A program made the position numbers and the translations under genes. The notes under the pieces were generated by a model. That model was not told the origin of the DNA, did no database searches, and saw only the letters and a list, made by a program, of their open reading frames with translations. A DNA stretch of 19,102 nucleotides. Source: Candidatus Bathyarchaeota archaeon (lineage in GTDB: Archaea; Thermoproteota; Bathyarchaeia; Bathyarchaeales; Bathyarchaeaceae). The stretch lies in NCBI GenBank assembly GCA_029879825.1, contig JAOUPL010000015.1:1-19102 (forward strand), written 5' to 3'. Of the stretch, positions 6,238 to 12,766 are shown piece after piece; position 1 is the stretch's first letter, and the number at the start of each line of letters is the position of its first letter.

Positions 6238-7728
6238 ATGCAAGTCATCAAAGAAACAAAAACCATATGCCCAGAATGCTTTACAGTCCTAGACGCCACC
6301 ATCTTCGAAAAAGACAACAGAGTTTACATAGAGAAGGAGTGTCCAAAACACGGAAAGTTTCAGGACGTTTACTGGTCAGATTATGAACAATACCAGCGAG
6401 CCGAACGGTTCAGATGTGATGGCGATGGACTTCGAAACCCCCGCACCACAACGAAACTGGACTGCCCTCTCGACTGCGGCATTTGCCCCCAACACAAGTC
6501 TCACACAGCCTTGGCAATTATCGACGTAACCAACCGATGTAACCTCAAATGCCCAGTCTGTTTCGCCAACGCAGCCGCAGCAGGATACGTCTATGAACCT
6601 TCAAAAGAACAGATCATAGAGATGCTTGAAAACTTAAGAAGCAACGATCCTGTGCCCCCACCAGCTCTACAGTTTTCAGGGGGAGAGCCTACAATTCGGC
6701 GAGACCTCTTCGAACTCATACGGGCAGCAAAAGAACTTGGATTTCATCACGTAGAAGTCAACACGAATGGTCTCCGCCTAGCGCAAAGCGTGGACTACGT
6801 TCGTGGCCTGATGGAAGCAGGAATGAGCACACTGTATTTACAGTTTGACGGCCTAACCTCTGACATCTATAAGTTCACACGTGGAGTCGATCTTCTTGAC
6901 TTAAAAATGAAGGCTATTGAAAACTGTCGTGAAGCAGGACTGGAAAGCATAGTTTTGGTGGTTACTTTGGTCAAGGGGGTAAACGATCACCAGCTCGGAG
7001 ACATTATTCGATTTGCGATTCAAAACTTCGATTTGGTTCGATGTGTAAACGTTCAACCGGTATCGCTCTGCGGTAGACTTCCTGAACAAGAGAGAGCCAA
7101 AATGCGCATAACAATCCCAGATTTCATGAAGCTGTGCGAGGAACAAACGAAAGGAAAAATAAAGGTCTCCGATTTCTATCCGGTTCCTGCGGTTGTTCCT
7201 ATATCTCGAGCAGTTGGCGCCCTGCAAAACGAACGTTACGTGGAGTTCACGGCTCACCCTCACTGTGGTATGGCAACCTACGTCTTTGTTGAAGACGGTG
7301 AGATGGTTCCAATCACTCGTTATGGAAACGTTGAGAAGTTCATGAAAAGCATGGGGAAGGTTTACGAAGAAGCTATGAAGGGGCACGGAGGAAGAGCGAA
7401 GATGCGCTTGGTAGGGTCGTTGCGTCACATCAAGTTCAGTTTGCTGAGAAAATATCTTTTGCCCATTTTGAGAACAGGCTCCTACGAATCCTTGGGCGAA
7501 CTTCACAGGAAAATGCTGCTAATTTCCTCTATGCATTTTATGGACCCCTACAACTTTGACTTGGAAAGAGTGCAAAGATGCTGCATACACTACGCCGTGC
7601 CCGATGGCAGAATTATTCCATTCTGCACCATGAACTCCATCCATAGACCCAAAATTGAGGAACGACTCGGAATTCCAATAGAGGAGTGGAGGACAAAACA
7701 TAAGTTAGAGATAGGAGCGGTGGCGTAA
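6238..7728 (+). CDS. tes: Tetraether lipid synthase Tes (radical SAM)
   Basis: The 496-aa protein has an N-terminal metal-binding segment (Cys11, Cys14, Cys35 with CPKHG), a second cysteine motif CPLDCGIC (76-83) followed by HKSHT, and the radical-SAM triad Cys101-x3-Cys105-x2-Cys108 in DVTNRCNLKCPVCFAN. The SAM-binding GGEP lies at 148-151. C-terminal cysteines at 343, 448, 449 and 463 could hold further clusters. This layout and the CPLDCG...AIIDVTNRCNLKCP block match the MJ0619/MA_1486 family, shown to join two diether lipid chains into membrane-spanning GDGT lipids using several Fe-S clusters and a rubredoxin-like iron. It acts on membrane lipids. The ATG start has GGTG upstream. Older annotations call this family a radical-SAM methyltransferase of methanopterin synthesis, which is the main alternative. 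It is followed 54 bp later by eS25. Confidence 0.85.
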   Translation: MQVIKETKTICPECFTVLDATIFEKDNRVYIEKECPKHGKFQDVYWSDYEQYQRAERFRCDGDGLRNPRTTTKLDCPLDCGICPQHKSHTALAIIDVTNRCNLKCPVCFANAAAAGYVYEPSKEQIIEMLENLRSNDPVPPPALQFSGGEPTIRRDLFELIRAAKELGFHHVEVNTNGLRLAQSVDYVRGLMEAGMSTLYLQFDGLTSDIYKFTRGVDLLDLKMKAIENCREAGLESIVLVVTLVKGVNDHQLGDIIRFAIQNFDLVRCVNVQPVSLCGRLPEQERAKMRITIPDFMKLCEEQTKGKIKVSDFYPVPAVVPISRAVGALQNERYVEFTAHPHCGMATYVFVEDGEMVPITRYGNVEKFMKSMGKVYEEAMKGHGGRAKMRLVGSLRHIKFSLLRKYLLPILRTGSYESLGELHRKMLLISSMHFMDPYNFDLERVQRCCIHYAVPDGRIIPFCTMNSIHRPKIEERLGIPIEEWRTKHKLEIGAVA

Positions 7729-7782
7729 GATAAGGAAAGCCTATAAGGAACCACTCTTTTCAAAACTCTTGGAGAGACGAAC

Positions 7783-8106
7783 ATGGGCGGCGGAAAGAAG
7801 AGACTCACCCTCAAGCAAATGGCAAGAACGCAGTCGAGAAAGGATCAGCAGCGAAAAGAACGCAAATCAGGGCGATTAACCACCGAAAAGAAAAGCCTTG
7901 GGATAACTCTGCCCGACCTCCAGAGCAAAAAGGTTATCGGTGAACTGAAAGCAATGAAGGCTCTGACGCCTTACACGGTGGCTTCGCGTTTTGATCTACG
8001 TCTAAGCGTGGCAAAGAATTTCCTCAAAGAGTTAGAGCGGCGGAGAATCATTGAATACGTTTCTGGAAGCAAGAACCTGAAGATATACAAACATTGTGTC
8101 TCGTAA
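7783..8106 (+). CDS. rps25e: 30S ribosomal protein eS25
   Basis: The 107-aa protein has a lysine/arginine-rich N-terminal tail (residues 1-37) followed by the winged-helix core of eS25: LGITLPDLQSKKVIGEL, MKALTPYTVASRFDLRLSVA, and FLKELERRRIIEYVSGSKNL with the final IYK. It binds 16S rRNA in the small subunit head. eS25 occurs in TACK archaea and eukaryotes and is missing from most Euryarchaeota, which helps place the organism. The start has GGAGAG with a 6- to 7-nt spacer. A TATA-like CCTATAAGG around 7740 suggests its own promoter in addition to any readthrough from Tes. The stop codon overlaps the left arm of an 8-bp inverted repeat. Confidence 0.92.
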   Translation: MGGGKKRLTLKQMARTQSRKDQQRKERKSGRLTTEKKSLGITLPDLQSKKVIGELKAMKALTPYTVASRFDLRLSVAKNFLKELERRRIIEYVSGSKNLKIYKHCVS

Positions 8107-8202
8107 GCCTAAAGATATGGCTTAAATCGGTAATATTAGGCTTGAAAAAGCGGGGAATGCAAACTATCTGCACCTAAACGGGTTTGTCGAAGAACCCCCC
8201 GC
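8105..8202 (+). ncRNA. Candidate structured RNA or 3'-UTR element downstream of eS25
   Basis: AAGCCTAA (8105-8112) pairs perfectly with TTAGGCTT (8136-8143); its first five bases can instead pair with GGCTT at 8119-8123, giving two exclusive hairpins. Next comes what can fold as a three-way junction: GCGGG (8150-8154) with CCCGC (8198-8202), enclosing TGCA/TGCA (8158-8161 with 8169-8172) and GGGTT/AACCC (8180-8184 with 8193-8197). It matches no riboswitch or sRNA family I recognise. It could be a 3'-UTR structure, a terminator, or a leader element of the dehydratase gene downstream, although that gene has its own TATA-like box at 8291. Confidence 0.3.
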
Positions 8203-8290
8203 GAAAAACATAGAATAAGTGTATAGTTAAGTTGTAAGTTGTTTTTGAATGCTGAACAGTCTTAGAACAAAACGGTTCTCCAAATGAAGG

Positions 8291-8298
8291 TTTAAATT
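8291..8298 (+). promoter_or_regulatory. Putative TATA box for the 4-hydroxybutyryl-CoA dehydratase gene
   Basis: TTTAAATT, preceded by a purine-rich GAAGG, lies about 40 nt before the ATG at 8336. The inferred start near 8320 would leave a short leader carrying the GGGGTG ribosome-binding site. Confidence 0.45.
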
Positions 8299-8335
8299 GA
8301 AAGCAAATCTTAGGTAACTAAAAGGGGTGTCCTAG

Positions 8336-9793
8336 ATGGCGATAAAGACAGGCAAGGAGTATGTAGAGAGCCTGCGTAAAAGAAGAATTAAGGTGTATTT
8401 GTTTGGGGAGAAAGTGGAAAACCCTGTTGACCACCCGATTATTAGGCCATCGATTAATTCTGTTGCTGTGACCTATGATGTTGCGAACGATCCGAATTAT
8501 GAAGACCTAGCAACTGCAACATCGCACTTGACAGGAGAGAAGATTAATCGATTCACTCATATACATCAGAGTACTCAAGACCTGGTTAAAAAAGTGAAAC
8601 TGCTGAGGCTATTAGGTCAAAAGACAGGTATTTGTTTCCAGCGATGCGTCGGGATGGATTCTCTTAACGCTCTTTCAATTGCCACATTTGAAATGGATCA
8701 AAAACTTGGAACAGAGTATCACAAAAGATTCACTGATTACCTGAAATATGTTCAAGAAAATGATTTAATGTGCTGCGGCGCAATGACGGATCCAAAGGGG
8801 GATAGGAGCCTAAGACCAAGTCAGCAAGCAGATCCAGACCTATACCTGAGAATAGTCGAACAACGGGACGATGGAATTGTTGTAAGGGGTTCAAAAATCC
8901 ATCAAACAGGCGCGGTGAACTCTCATGAGATAATCGTTATGCCAACTCGAACGATGCGTAAGGAAGATGAAGATTATGGGGTATCCTTCGCGATTCCAAG
9001 CGATACTGAAGGATTAATCTACATTTATGGTAGACAATCTTGCGATTTAAGAAAACTTGAAGATGCAGAGATCGATTTGGGAAATGCAAGATATGGCGGA
9101 CAAGAAGCGATGATTATTTTTGATGACGTGTTTGTACCATGGGAAAGAGTGTTTATGGCGGGAGAACATGAATTTGCATGGCCGATCGTTAATGAATTCT
9201 CAGCGTACCATAGACAAAGCTATGGCGGGTGTAAAGCAGGCGTTGGGGATGTCCTGATTGGTGCGGCAGCAACCATCGCCGAGTATAACGGAGTAGCAAC
9301 AGCATCGCACATAAGAGACAAAATCGTTGAAATGAACCATTTAAACGAAACGATATATGCTTGCGGAATAGCCTGTTCGGCTGAAGGGTATAAGACACCC
9401 TCAGGAACCTATCTAGTTAACATTCTGTTATCAAACATTTGCAAACAGAATGTAACCCGGTTCCCTTACGAGATAGTCAGATTAGCAGAAGACATCGCGG
9501 GTGGTCTATTAGTAACTTTGCCATCGGAGAAGGATCTCAAAAATCCAGAAATCGGAAAATACATGAACAAATACTTAAAGGGCCAGAAAGAAATCCCAAC
9601 GGAGTCCAGGCTGCGAATGCTTAGGCTCATAGAGAATATATCAATGGGTCTCGGAGCCATTGGATATCAAATCGAGTCGATGCATGGTGCAGGTTCGCCC
9701 CAAGCACAAAGGATCATGATAGAAAGAGAAGTGAACATCGAGTGGAAAAAGAAACTTGCCAAGTTTCTCGCTGGAATTGAAAAAGAGGAATAA
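8336..9793 (+). CDS. abfD: 4-hydroxybutyryl-CoA dehydratase / vinylacetyl-CoA delta-isomerase
   Basis: The 485-aa protein is full length for the AbfD family. The four ligands of its unusual [4Fe-4S] cluster are all present: Cys100 and Cys104 in ICFQRCVG, His292 and Cys299 in YHRQSYGGCK, matching Cys99, Cys103, His292 and Cys299 of the Clostridium aminobutyricum enzyme. Glu257, Tyr296 and Lys300 also match residues placed in that active site, and a threonine follows HQ at 191. The enzyme dehydrates 4-hydroxybutyryl-CoA to crotonyl-CoA using FAD and the Fe-S cluster in a radical mechanism. It serves the 4-hydroxybutyrate branch of archaeal carbon-fixation cycles, or fermentation of 4-aminobutyrate or 4-hydroxybutyrate; the window does not say which. 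It is more distantly related to 4-hydroxyphenylacetate 3-monooxygenase, but the ligand set excludes that. GGGGTG precedes the ATG. Confidence 0.93.
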   Translation: MAIKTGKEYVESLRKRRIKVYLFGEKVENPVDHPIIRPSINSVAVTYDVANDPNYEDLATATSHLTGEKINRFTHIHQSTQDLVKKVKLLRLLGQKTGICFQRCVGMDSLNALSIATFEMDQKLGTEYHKRFTDYLKYVQENDLMCCGAMTDPKGDRSLRPSQQADPDLYLRIVEQRDDGIVVRGSKIHQTGAVNSHEIIVMPTRTMRKEDEDYGVSFAIPSDTEGLIYIYGRQSCDLRKLEDAEIDLGNARYGGQEAMIIFDDVFVPWERVFMAGEHEFAWPIVNEFSAYHRQSYGGCKAGVGDVLIGAAATIAEYNGVATASHIRDKIVEMNHLNETIYACGIACSAEGYKTPSGTYLVNILLSNICKQNVTRFPYEIVRLAEDIAGGLLVTLPSEKDLKNPEIGKYMNKYLKGQKEIPTESRLRMLRLIENISMGLGAIGYQIESMHGAGSPQAQRIMIEREVNIEWKKKLAKFLAGIEKEE

Positions 9794-9877
9794 AACATTC
9801 TGAGGATAAAGTTTTTCAAAGCAAGAGGATTATCTGAATTAGTAAGAAAATTTTCCAAAAGGCTAACTCCATACGTT

Positions 9878-9904
9878 TGCGCGCGCACCGTCTAGGTATA
9901 ATAG
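9878..9904 (+). repeat. GC palindrome with GTCTAGGT tail, upstream of an unknown gene
   Basis: TGCGCGCGCA (9878-9887) is a perfect palindrome, identical to the one at 789-798. It is followed by CCGTCTAGGTATAATAG. The GTCTAGGT part recurs after the GC tract at 1441. GTATAATAG (9896-9904) may double as the TATA box of the following gene. Confidence 0.5.
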
Positions 9905-9912
9905 TAAGATAG

Positions 9913-10395
9913 ATGAGCACAATGGGATTTCCAGAGAGAGTATACACGGTTGAGGAGGTAAAGAAGGCTATCGTATTCATAGCCAAAGGCTACAAGCATC
10001 GCTTGAGAGTTGTCGGAAGCCAAGATTTCAAGCGCAAGGTCAAAGAAGCCTTAAAGCTGATTAAGGCAGCCAAATACTACAATTTCCTACGAACCTATAT
10101 CAGACAAATCCGTGAAATTGACGGATTAAGCCAGCTTCGCGAAGCAGAAGTAGCCATATGGGCAAATAAATACGCGGTTGCTGACCCCATCGAAGCTGCC
10201 AGTTTCATCATACAGAAGGCACAACAAATGAAAGATTTCATTGAAGGAAAACTTTACTACGACAAAGGAGAAATGAGTGCAGTTAAAAAGCGCATCGAAT
10301 TCTTGGAAACGTTAAGAGACACAAGCAAAAACAAAGCTGTAAAGAAAAAATGTGAAGAAAACCTGAAAAGATGGGCTGAACTCACGTTTCCCTAA
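9913..10395 (+). CDS. Uncharacterised basic alpha-helical protein, 160 aa
   Basis: I do not recognise a family. The sequence is highly charged with many Lys, Arg and Glu residues, has no cysteine except one near the C-terminus, no signal peptide and no membrane segment. Long amphipathic helices are predicted by eye (VEEVKKAIVFIAKGYKHRL, KVKEALKLIKAAKYYNFLR, and a lysine-rich C-terminal third). It opens with FPERVYTVEEV, and PIEAASFIIQKAQQMKDFI is another clear helix. No ribosome-binding site is seen. A TATA-like GTATAATAG (9896-9904) would place transcription start at about 9922, exactly where a second ATG (MGFPERVY) occurs, so a leaderless start at 9922 is as likely as 9913. It follows the dehydratase by 119 bp on the same strand, but the intervening promoter-like element suggests a separate unit. 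Confidence 0.7.
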   Translation: MSTMGFPERVYTVEEVKKAIVFIAKGYKHRLRVVGSQDFKRKVKEALKLIKAAKYYNFLRTYIRQIREIDGLSQLREAEVAIWANKYAVADPIEAASFIIQKAQQMKDFIEGKLYYDKGEMSAVKKRIEFLETLRDTSKNKAVKKKCEENLKRWAELTFP

Positions 10396-10428
10396 CAAGT
10401 TTTGTTGCTTTAATTTATTCCTTCGGAT

Positions 10429-10740
10429 TCAAGAACCTCCAAATTTTTGTTTTTTTCTGTCCAAGTATTCCTTTATCCTTTCTTCTTTGATTTTTTCCAA
10501 CAAGTCCATTCTTCGTTGCACTGATAGATCTTTGTAAGTCTCTTGAAGTAATTCGGAGAACTCAGAGGATTCATTTGCTGGTTTCAGTTTGAAAAGAAGA
10601 AAGGGATAGCAGATTATTACGATAATGATGGCAGTCGTAGCCAACAAGAAGTCTATGAAAGGAAACATGCCAGTCCCTTCGTTAATTTCAGAATTGGCGA
10701 GATGTAGATTTAATAATCCTGTATATAGAGCGGCGATCAT
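10429..10740 (-). CDS. Small hypothetical membrane protein
   Basis: This protein of about 103 aa has one clear hydrophobic segment, FIDFLLATTAIIIVIICYPF, continuing LLFKLKP, long enough to span the membrane. A weaker hydrophobic stretch (IAALYTGLLNLHL) lies at the N-terminus. The C-terminal half is charged and helical (ELLQETYKDLSVQRRMDLLEKIKEERIKEYL), probably cytoplasmic and possibly a coiled coil. I recognise no family. The ATG at 10738-10740 is chosen; a TTG two codons upstream (10744-10746) is possible and has TGAG 7 nt before it. It converges on the 160-aa gene with 33 bp between stops, and starts 22 bp after the cyclophilin-like gene ends, so it may be the last gene of that operon. Confidence 0.6.
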   Translation of the reverse strand: MIAALYTGLLNLHLANSEINEGTGMFPFIDFLLATTAIIIVIICYPFLLFKLKPANESSEFSELLQETYKDLSVQRRMDLLEKIKEERIKEYLDRKKQKFGGS

Positions 10741-10768
10741 CGTCAACTATTTTCTCAAGACAGAAATA

Positions 10769-11137
10769 TTACATTTTTTCAACCATGATCTTTGTTCCGC
10801 TTTTCACGCGCTCAAACAATTCCAGATTCTTAGTTACTTGACCAACAATGTTGACAGGACTGTAGGGTTGTGACCCTCCGTAGAAAATGCAAAGGGCGTT
10901 TCCCATGGGCCAATAGGCGACGGCACCTTTTTCAACCGTTGGTTCAGCCTTTTCTTTTCCCAGTTTCACTGATATTTGAAAGTAAACTTCTTCTCTCCAG
11001 AGGGCTGCTCGACCTTCTATTGGAAGCTTTTTGGCTATGGCATCCACTGTTCTTGGGGCAAGATGTCGGACGAGTTCTCCTTCTGCTTCACCGATTCCTT
11101 CTATGGTAAATTTGATGGGTATGCGGGACACGCTCAT
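10769..11137 (-). CDS. Cyclophilin-like fold protein (former DUF369 family)
   Basis: The 122-aa protein matches the archaeal cyclophilin-like family: IKFTIEGIGEAEGELVRHLAPRTVDAI near the N-terminus, LPIEGRAALWREEVYFQI, VAYWPMGNALCIFYGG, and SPVNIVGQV toward the end. The fold resembles cyclophilin, but a prolyl isomerase activity is not established for the family. The frame extends three codons further (GTG at 11146), but ATG 11135-11137 has AAGGTG 6 nt upstream and begins one base after the stop of the upstream GTPase-like gene (TGA-A-ATG). That arrangement indicates translational coupling, so the two products are probably made together. Confidence 0.85.
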   Translation of the reverse strand: MSVSRIPIKFTIEGIGEAEGELVRHLAPRTVDAIAKKLPIEGRAALWREEVYFQISVKLGKEKAEPTVEKGAVAYWPMGNALCIFYGGSQPYSPVNIVGQVTKNLELFERVKSGTKIMVEKM

Positions 11138-11138
11138 T

Positions 11139-12488
11139 TCAAACACCTTTCAATTTGAACGCACTGCTTTTTGGGAACCGCTGTTTCAATATGTCTTCAA
11201 GGTTTGGCTTGGTAATCTCCTGAAGCTCATACTTAGCTCTTGTCGCTGGTTTGTTGAGGCGCAACAACTGCCTTAAGTCGATTGGAGTTCCTATGACTAC
11301 CACGTCGCAGGGAGTTGCGTTAATTGTTTCTTCGAGCTCTCTTATCTGCTGTTTACCGTAACCCATAGCTGGAAGAAGTGCTCCCAAATGCGCGTATCTT
11401 TTAAAGACCTCTTTTATCGAACCGACGGCGTAGGGACGTGGATCCACTATTTCACTTGCTCCTAACCTTTTTGCTGCAATCGTGCCTGCGCCGTATGCCA
11501 TGTTACCGTGGGTTAAAGTTGGCCCATCTTCCACCACTAAGACTCTTTTTCCTTCAACAAGCTTTGGATTGTCAACGGTTATTGGTGACGCTGCCTCTAT
11601 TATGGTTACGTTTGGGTTTACTTTTGTTATGTTCTTTCGAACGGTTTCGATGTTCATGAGGTCCGCCGTGTCCACTTTGTTGATGACCACAACGTCAGCT
11701 ATTCTCAGGTTTGTTTCTCCGGGATGATAGGTTAGTTCATGGCCGGCCCTATGAGGATCAGCTACTACGATGTGTAGATCAGATGAGAAGAAGGGCAGGT
11801 CGTTGTTACCTCCATCCCACACGATTATGTCTGCTTCCTTTTCTGCTTCTCTCAGAATCCTTTCGTAATCAACTCCAGCGTAAACCACGATTCCATTGTC
11901 AATGTGAGGTTCGTATTCTTCTCGCTCTTCAATGGTACACTCGTATTTGTCTAGGTCTTCGTACGAAGCAAATCTTTGACACACTTGCCTGCGCAAATCC
12001 CCGTAGGGCATTGGATGCCGCACAACAACAACATTAAAGCTGAACTTCCTCAAAATTCCACAAACCCTTCTTGAGGTTTGACTTTTTCCAGATCCTGTTC
12101 TAACCGCGCAGATCGAAACTACCGGAACCTTAGCTTTCAGCATGGTGGTCGATGGCCCCATAAGTCTGAAGTCGGCGCCACTAGCCAAAACAATAGATGC
12201 TCTATGCATGAGGTATTCGTAGGAAACGTCGCTGTAGGCGAAAATTACTTGATCCACTTGATGTTTCCTAATGAGTTCTGGCAATTTTTCTTCGGAGTAT
12301 ATTGGTATGCCTTTTGGATAGTTGGGACCAGCCAATTCGGGTGGATATTCCCGTTTTTCGATGCCGGGAATTTGTGCAGCGGTGAAAGCCACGACCTCAT
12401 ATTCGTCGTTGTTTCTGAAGTAGACGTTGAAGTTGTGGAAGTCCCTTCCAGCCGCCCCCATTATGATAACTCTAGTCTTTCTCTTCAA
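11139..12488 (-). CDS. Cyclic 2,3-diphosphoglycerate synthetase-like P-loop GTPase
   Basis: The protein begins with VIIMGAAGRDFHNFNVYFR, the hallmark of this archaeal family. After a Rossmann-like N-terminal domain comes a P-loop domain: Walker A AVRTGSGKS (about residues 129-137 from the chosen start), a Walker-B-like IIVWDGGNND, and INKVD, an NKxD guanine motif. In Methanothermus fervidus the family member makes the thermoprotectant cyclic 2,3-diphosphoglycerate from 2,3-DPG; many homologues elsewhere have no known role. The frame is open to a GTG at 12546-12548, but a TATA-like TTTAAATAC overlaps that GTG, so transcription should begin further in. I prefer the TTG at 12486-12488 (MKRKTRVIIMG), with GAGGG upstream, giving 449 aa. 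It is the first gene of an operon with the cyclophilin-like protein. Confidence 0.83.
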   Translation of the reverse strand: MKRKTRVIIMGAAGRDFHNFNVYFRNNDEYEVVAFTAAQIPGIEKREYPPELAGPNYPKGIPIYSEEKLPELIRKHQVDQVIFAYSDVSYEYLMHRASIVLASGADFRLMGPSTTMLKAKVPVVSICAVRTGSGKSQTSRRVCGILRKFSFNVVVVRHPMPYGDLRRQVCQRFASYEDLDKYECTIEEREEYEPHIDNGIVVYAGVDYERILREAEKEADIIVWDGGNNDLPFFSSDLHIVVADPHRAGHELTYHPGETNLRIADVVVINKVDTADLMNIETVRKNITKVNPNVTIIEAASPITVDNPKLVEGKRVLVVEDGPTLTHGNMAYGAGTIAAKRLGASEIVDPRPYAVGSIKEVFKRYAHLGALLPAMGYGKQQIRELEETINATPCDVVVIGTPIDLRQLLRLNKPATRAKYELQEITKPNLEDILKQRFPKSSAFKLKGV

Positions 12489-12545
12489 AGCTTCTCGCCC
12501 TCTGAACAACCTAGATTCTTGGAATGAATCGCTTATTAGTTTCGG

Positions 12546-12557
12546 CACTTAAATACT
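12546..12557 (-). promoter_or_regulatory. Putative TATA box for the GTPase-like/cyclophilin-like operon
   Basis: The minus strand reads AGTATTTAAGTG here, overlapping the furthest upstream GTG of the frame. A start about 25 nt downstream (near 12526) supports initiation at the inner TTG (12488). Confidence 0.4.
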
Positions 12558-12766
12558 AATCCAAAAATCACTTTTGCATTGAAATTAATGTCTTCATGGC
12601 TGCAGCAGTCGAGTCGACAATTGTTGCAGCAATAAACAAGGACCCGAAGCACCTATATTTCAAGTGCCCGACCACTACTTGTTAGAACCTATACCAAATA
12701 GTTCCAAGCCGAATAGAAGCCTTGAAAAAGACTTCGCAAAAAATAAGGAAGCAACGTTTGGGAAGC
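12549..12766. other. Spacer between acyl-CoA dehydrogenase and the GTPase operon; possible coding remnant
   Basis: No full gene is visible. On the plus strand a short frame at about 12597-12683 reads MAAAVESTIVAAINKDP then KHLYFKCPTTTC and stops. It looks protein-like, but it is only 29 codons with no ribosome-binding site, so it could be a degraded gene fragment or chance. Confidence 0.3.

Noticed and set aside
6901..7506. A 201-codon minus-strand frame opposite Tes
   Set aside because: Antisense to a conserved radical-SAM gene; no domain or ribosome-binding site.
8150..8202. A tRNA or known riboswitch in the GC-rich stem region after eS25
   Set aside because: There is no anticodon/T-arm arrangement, and I could not match it to the fluoride, TPP, SAM or guanidine riboswitch patterns I know.
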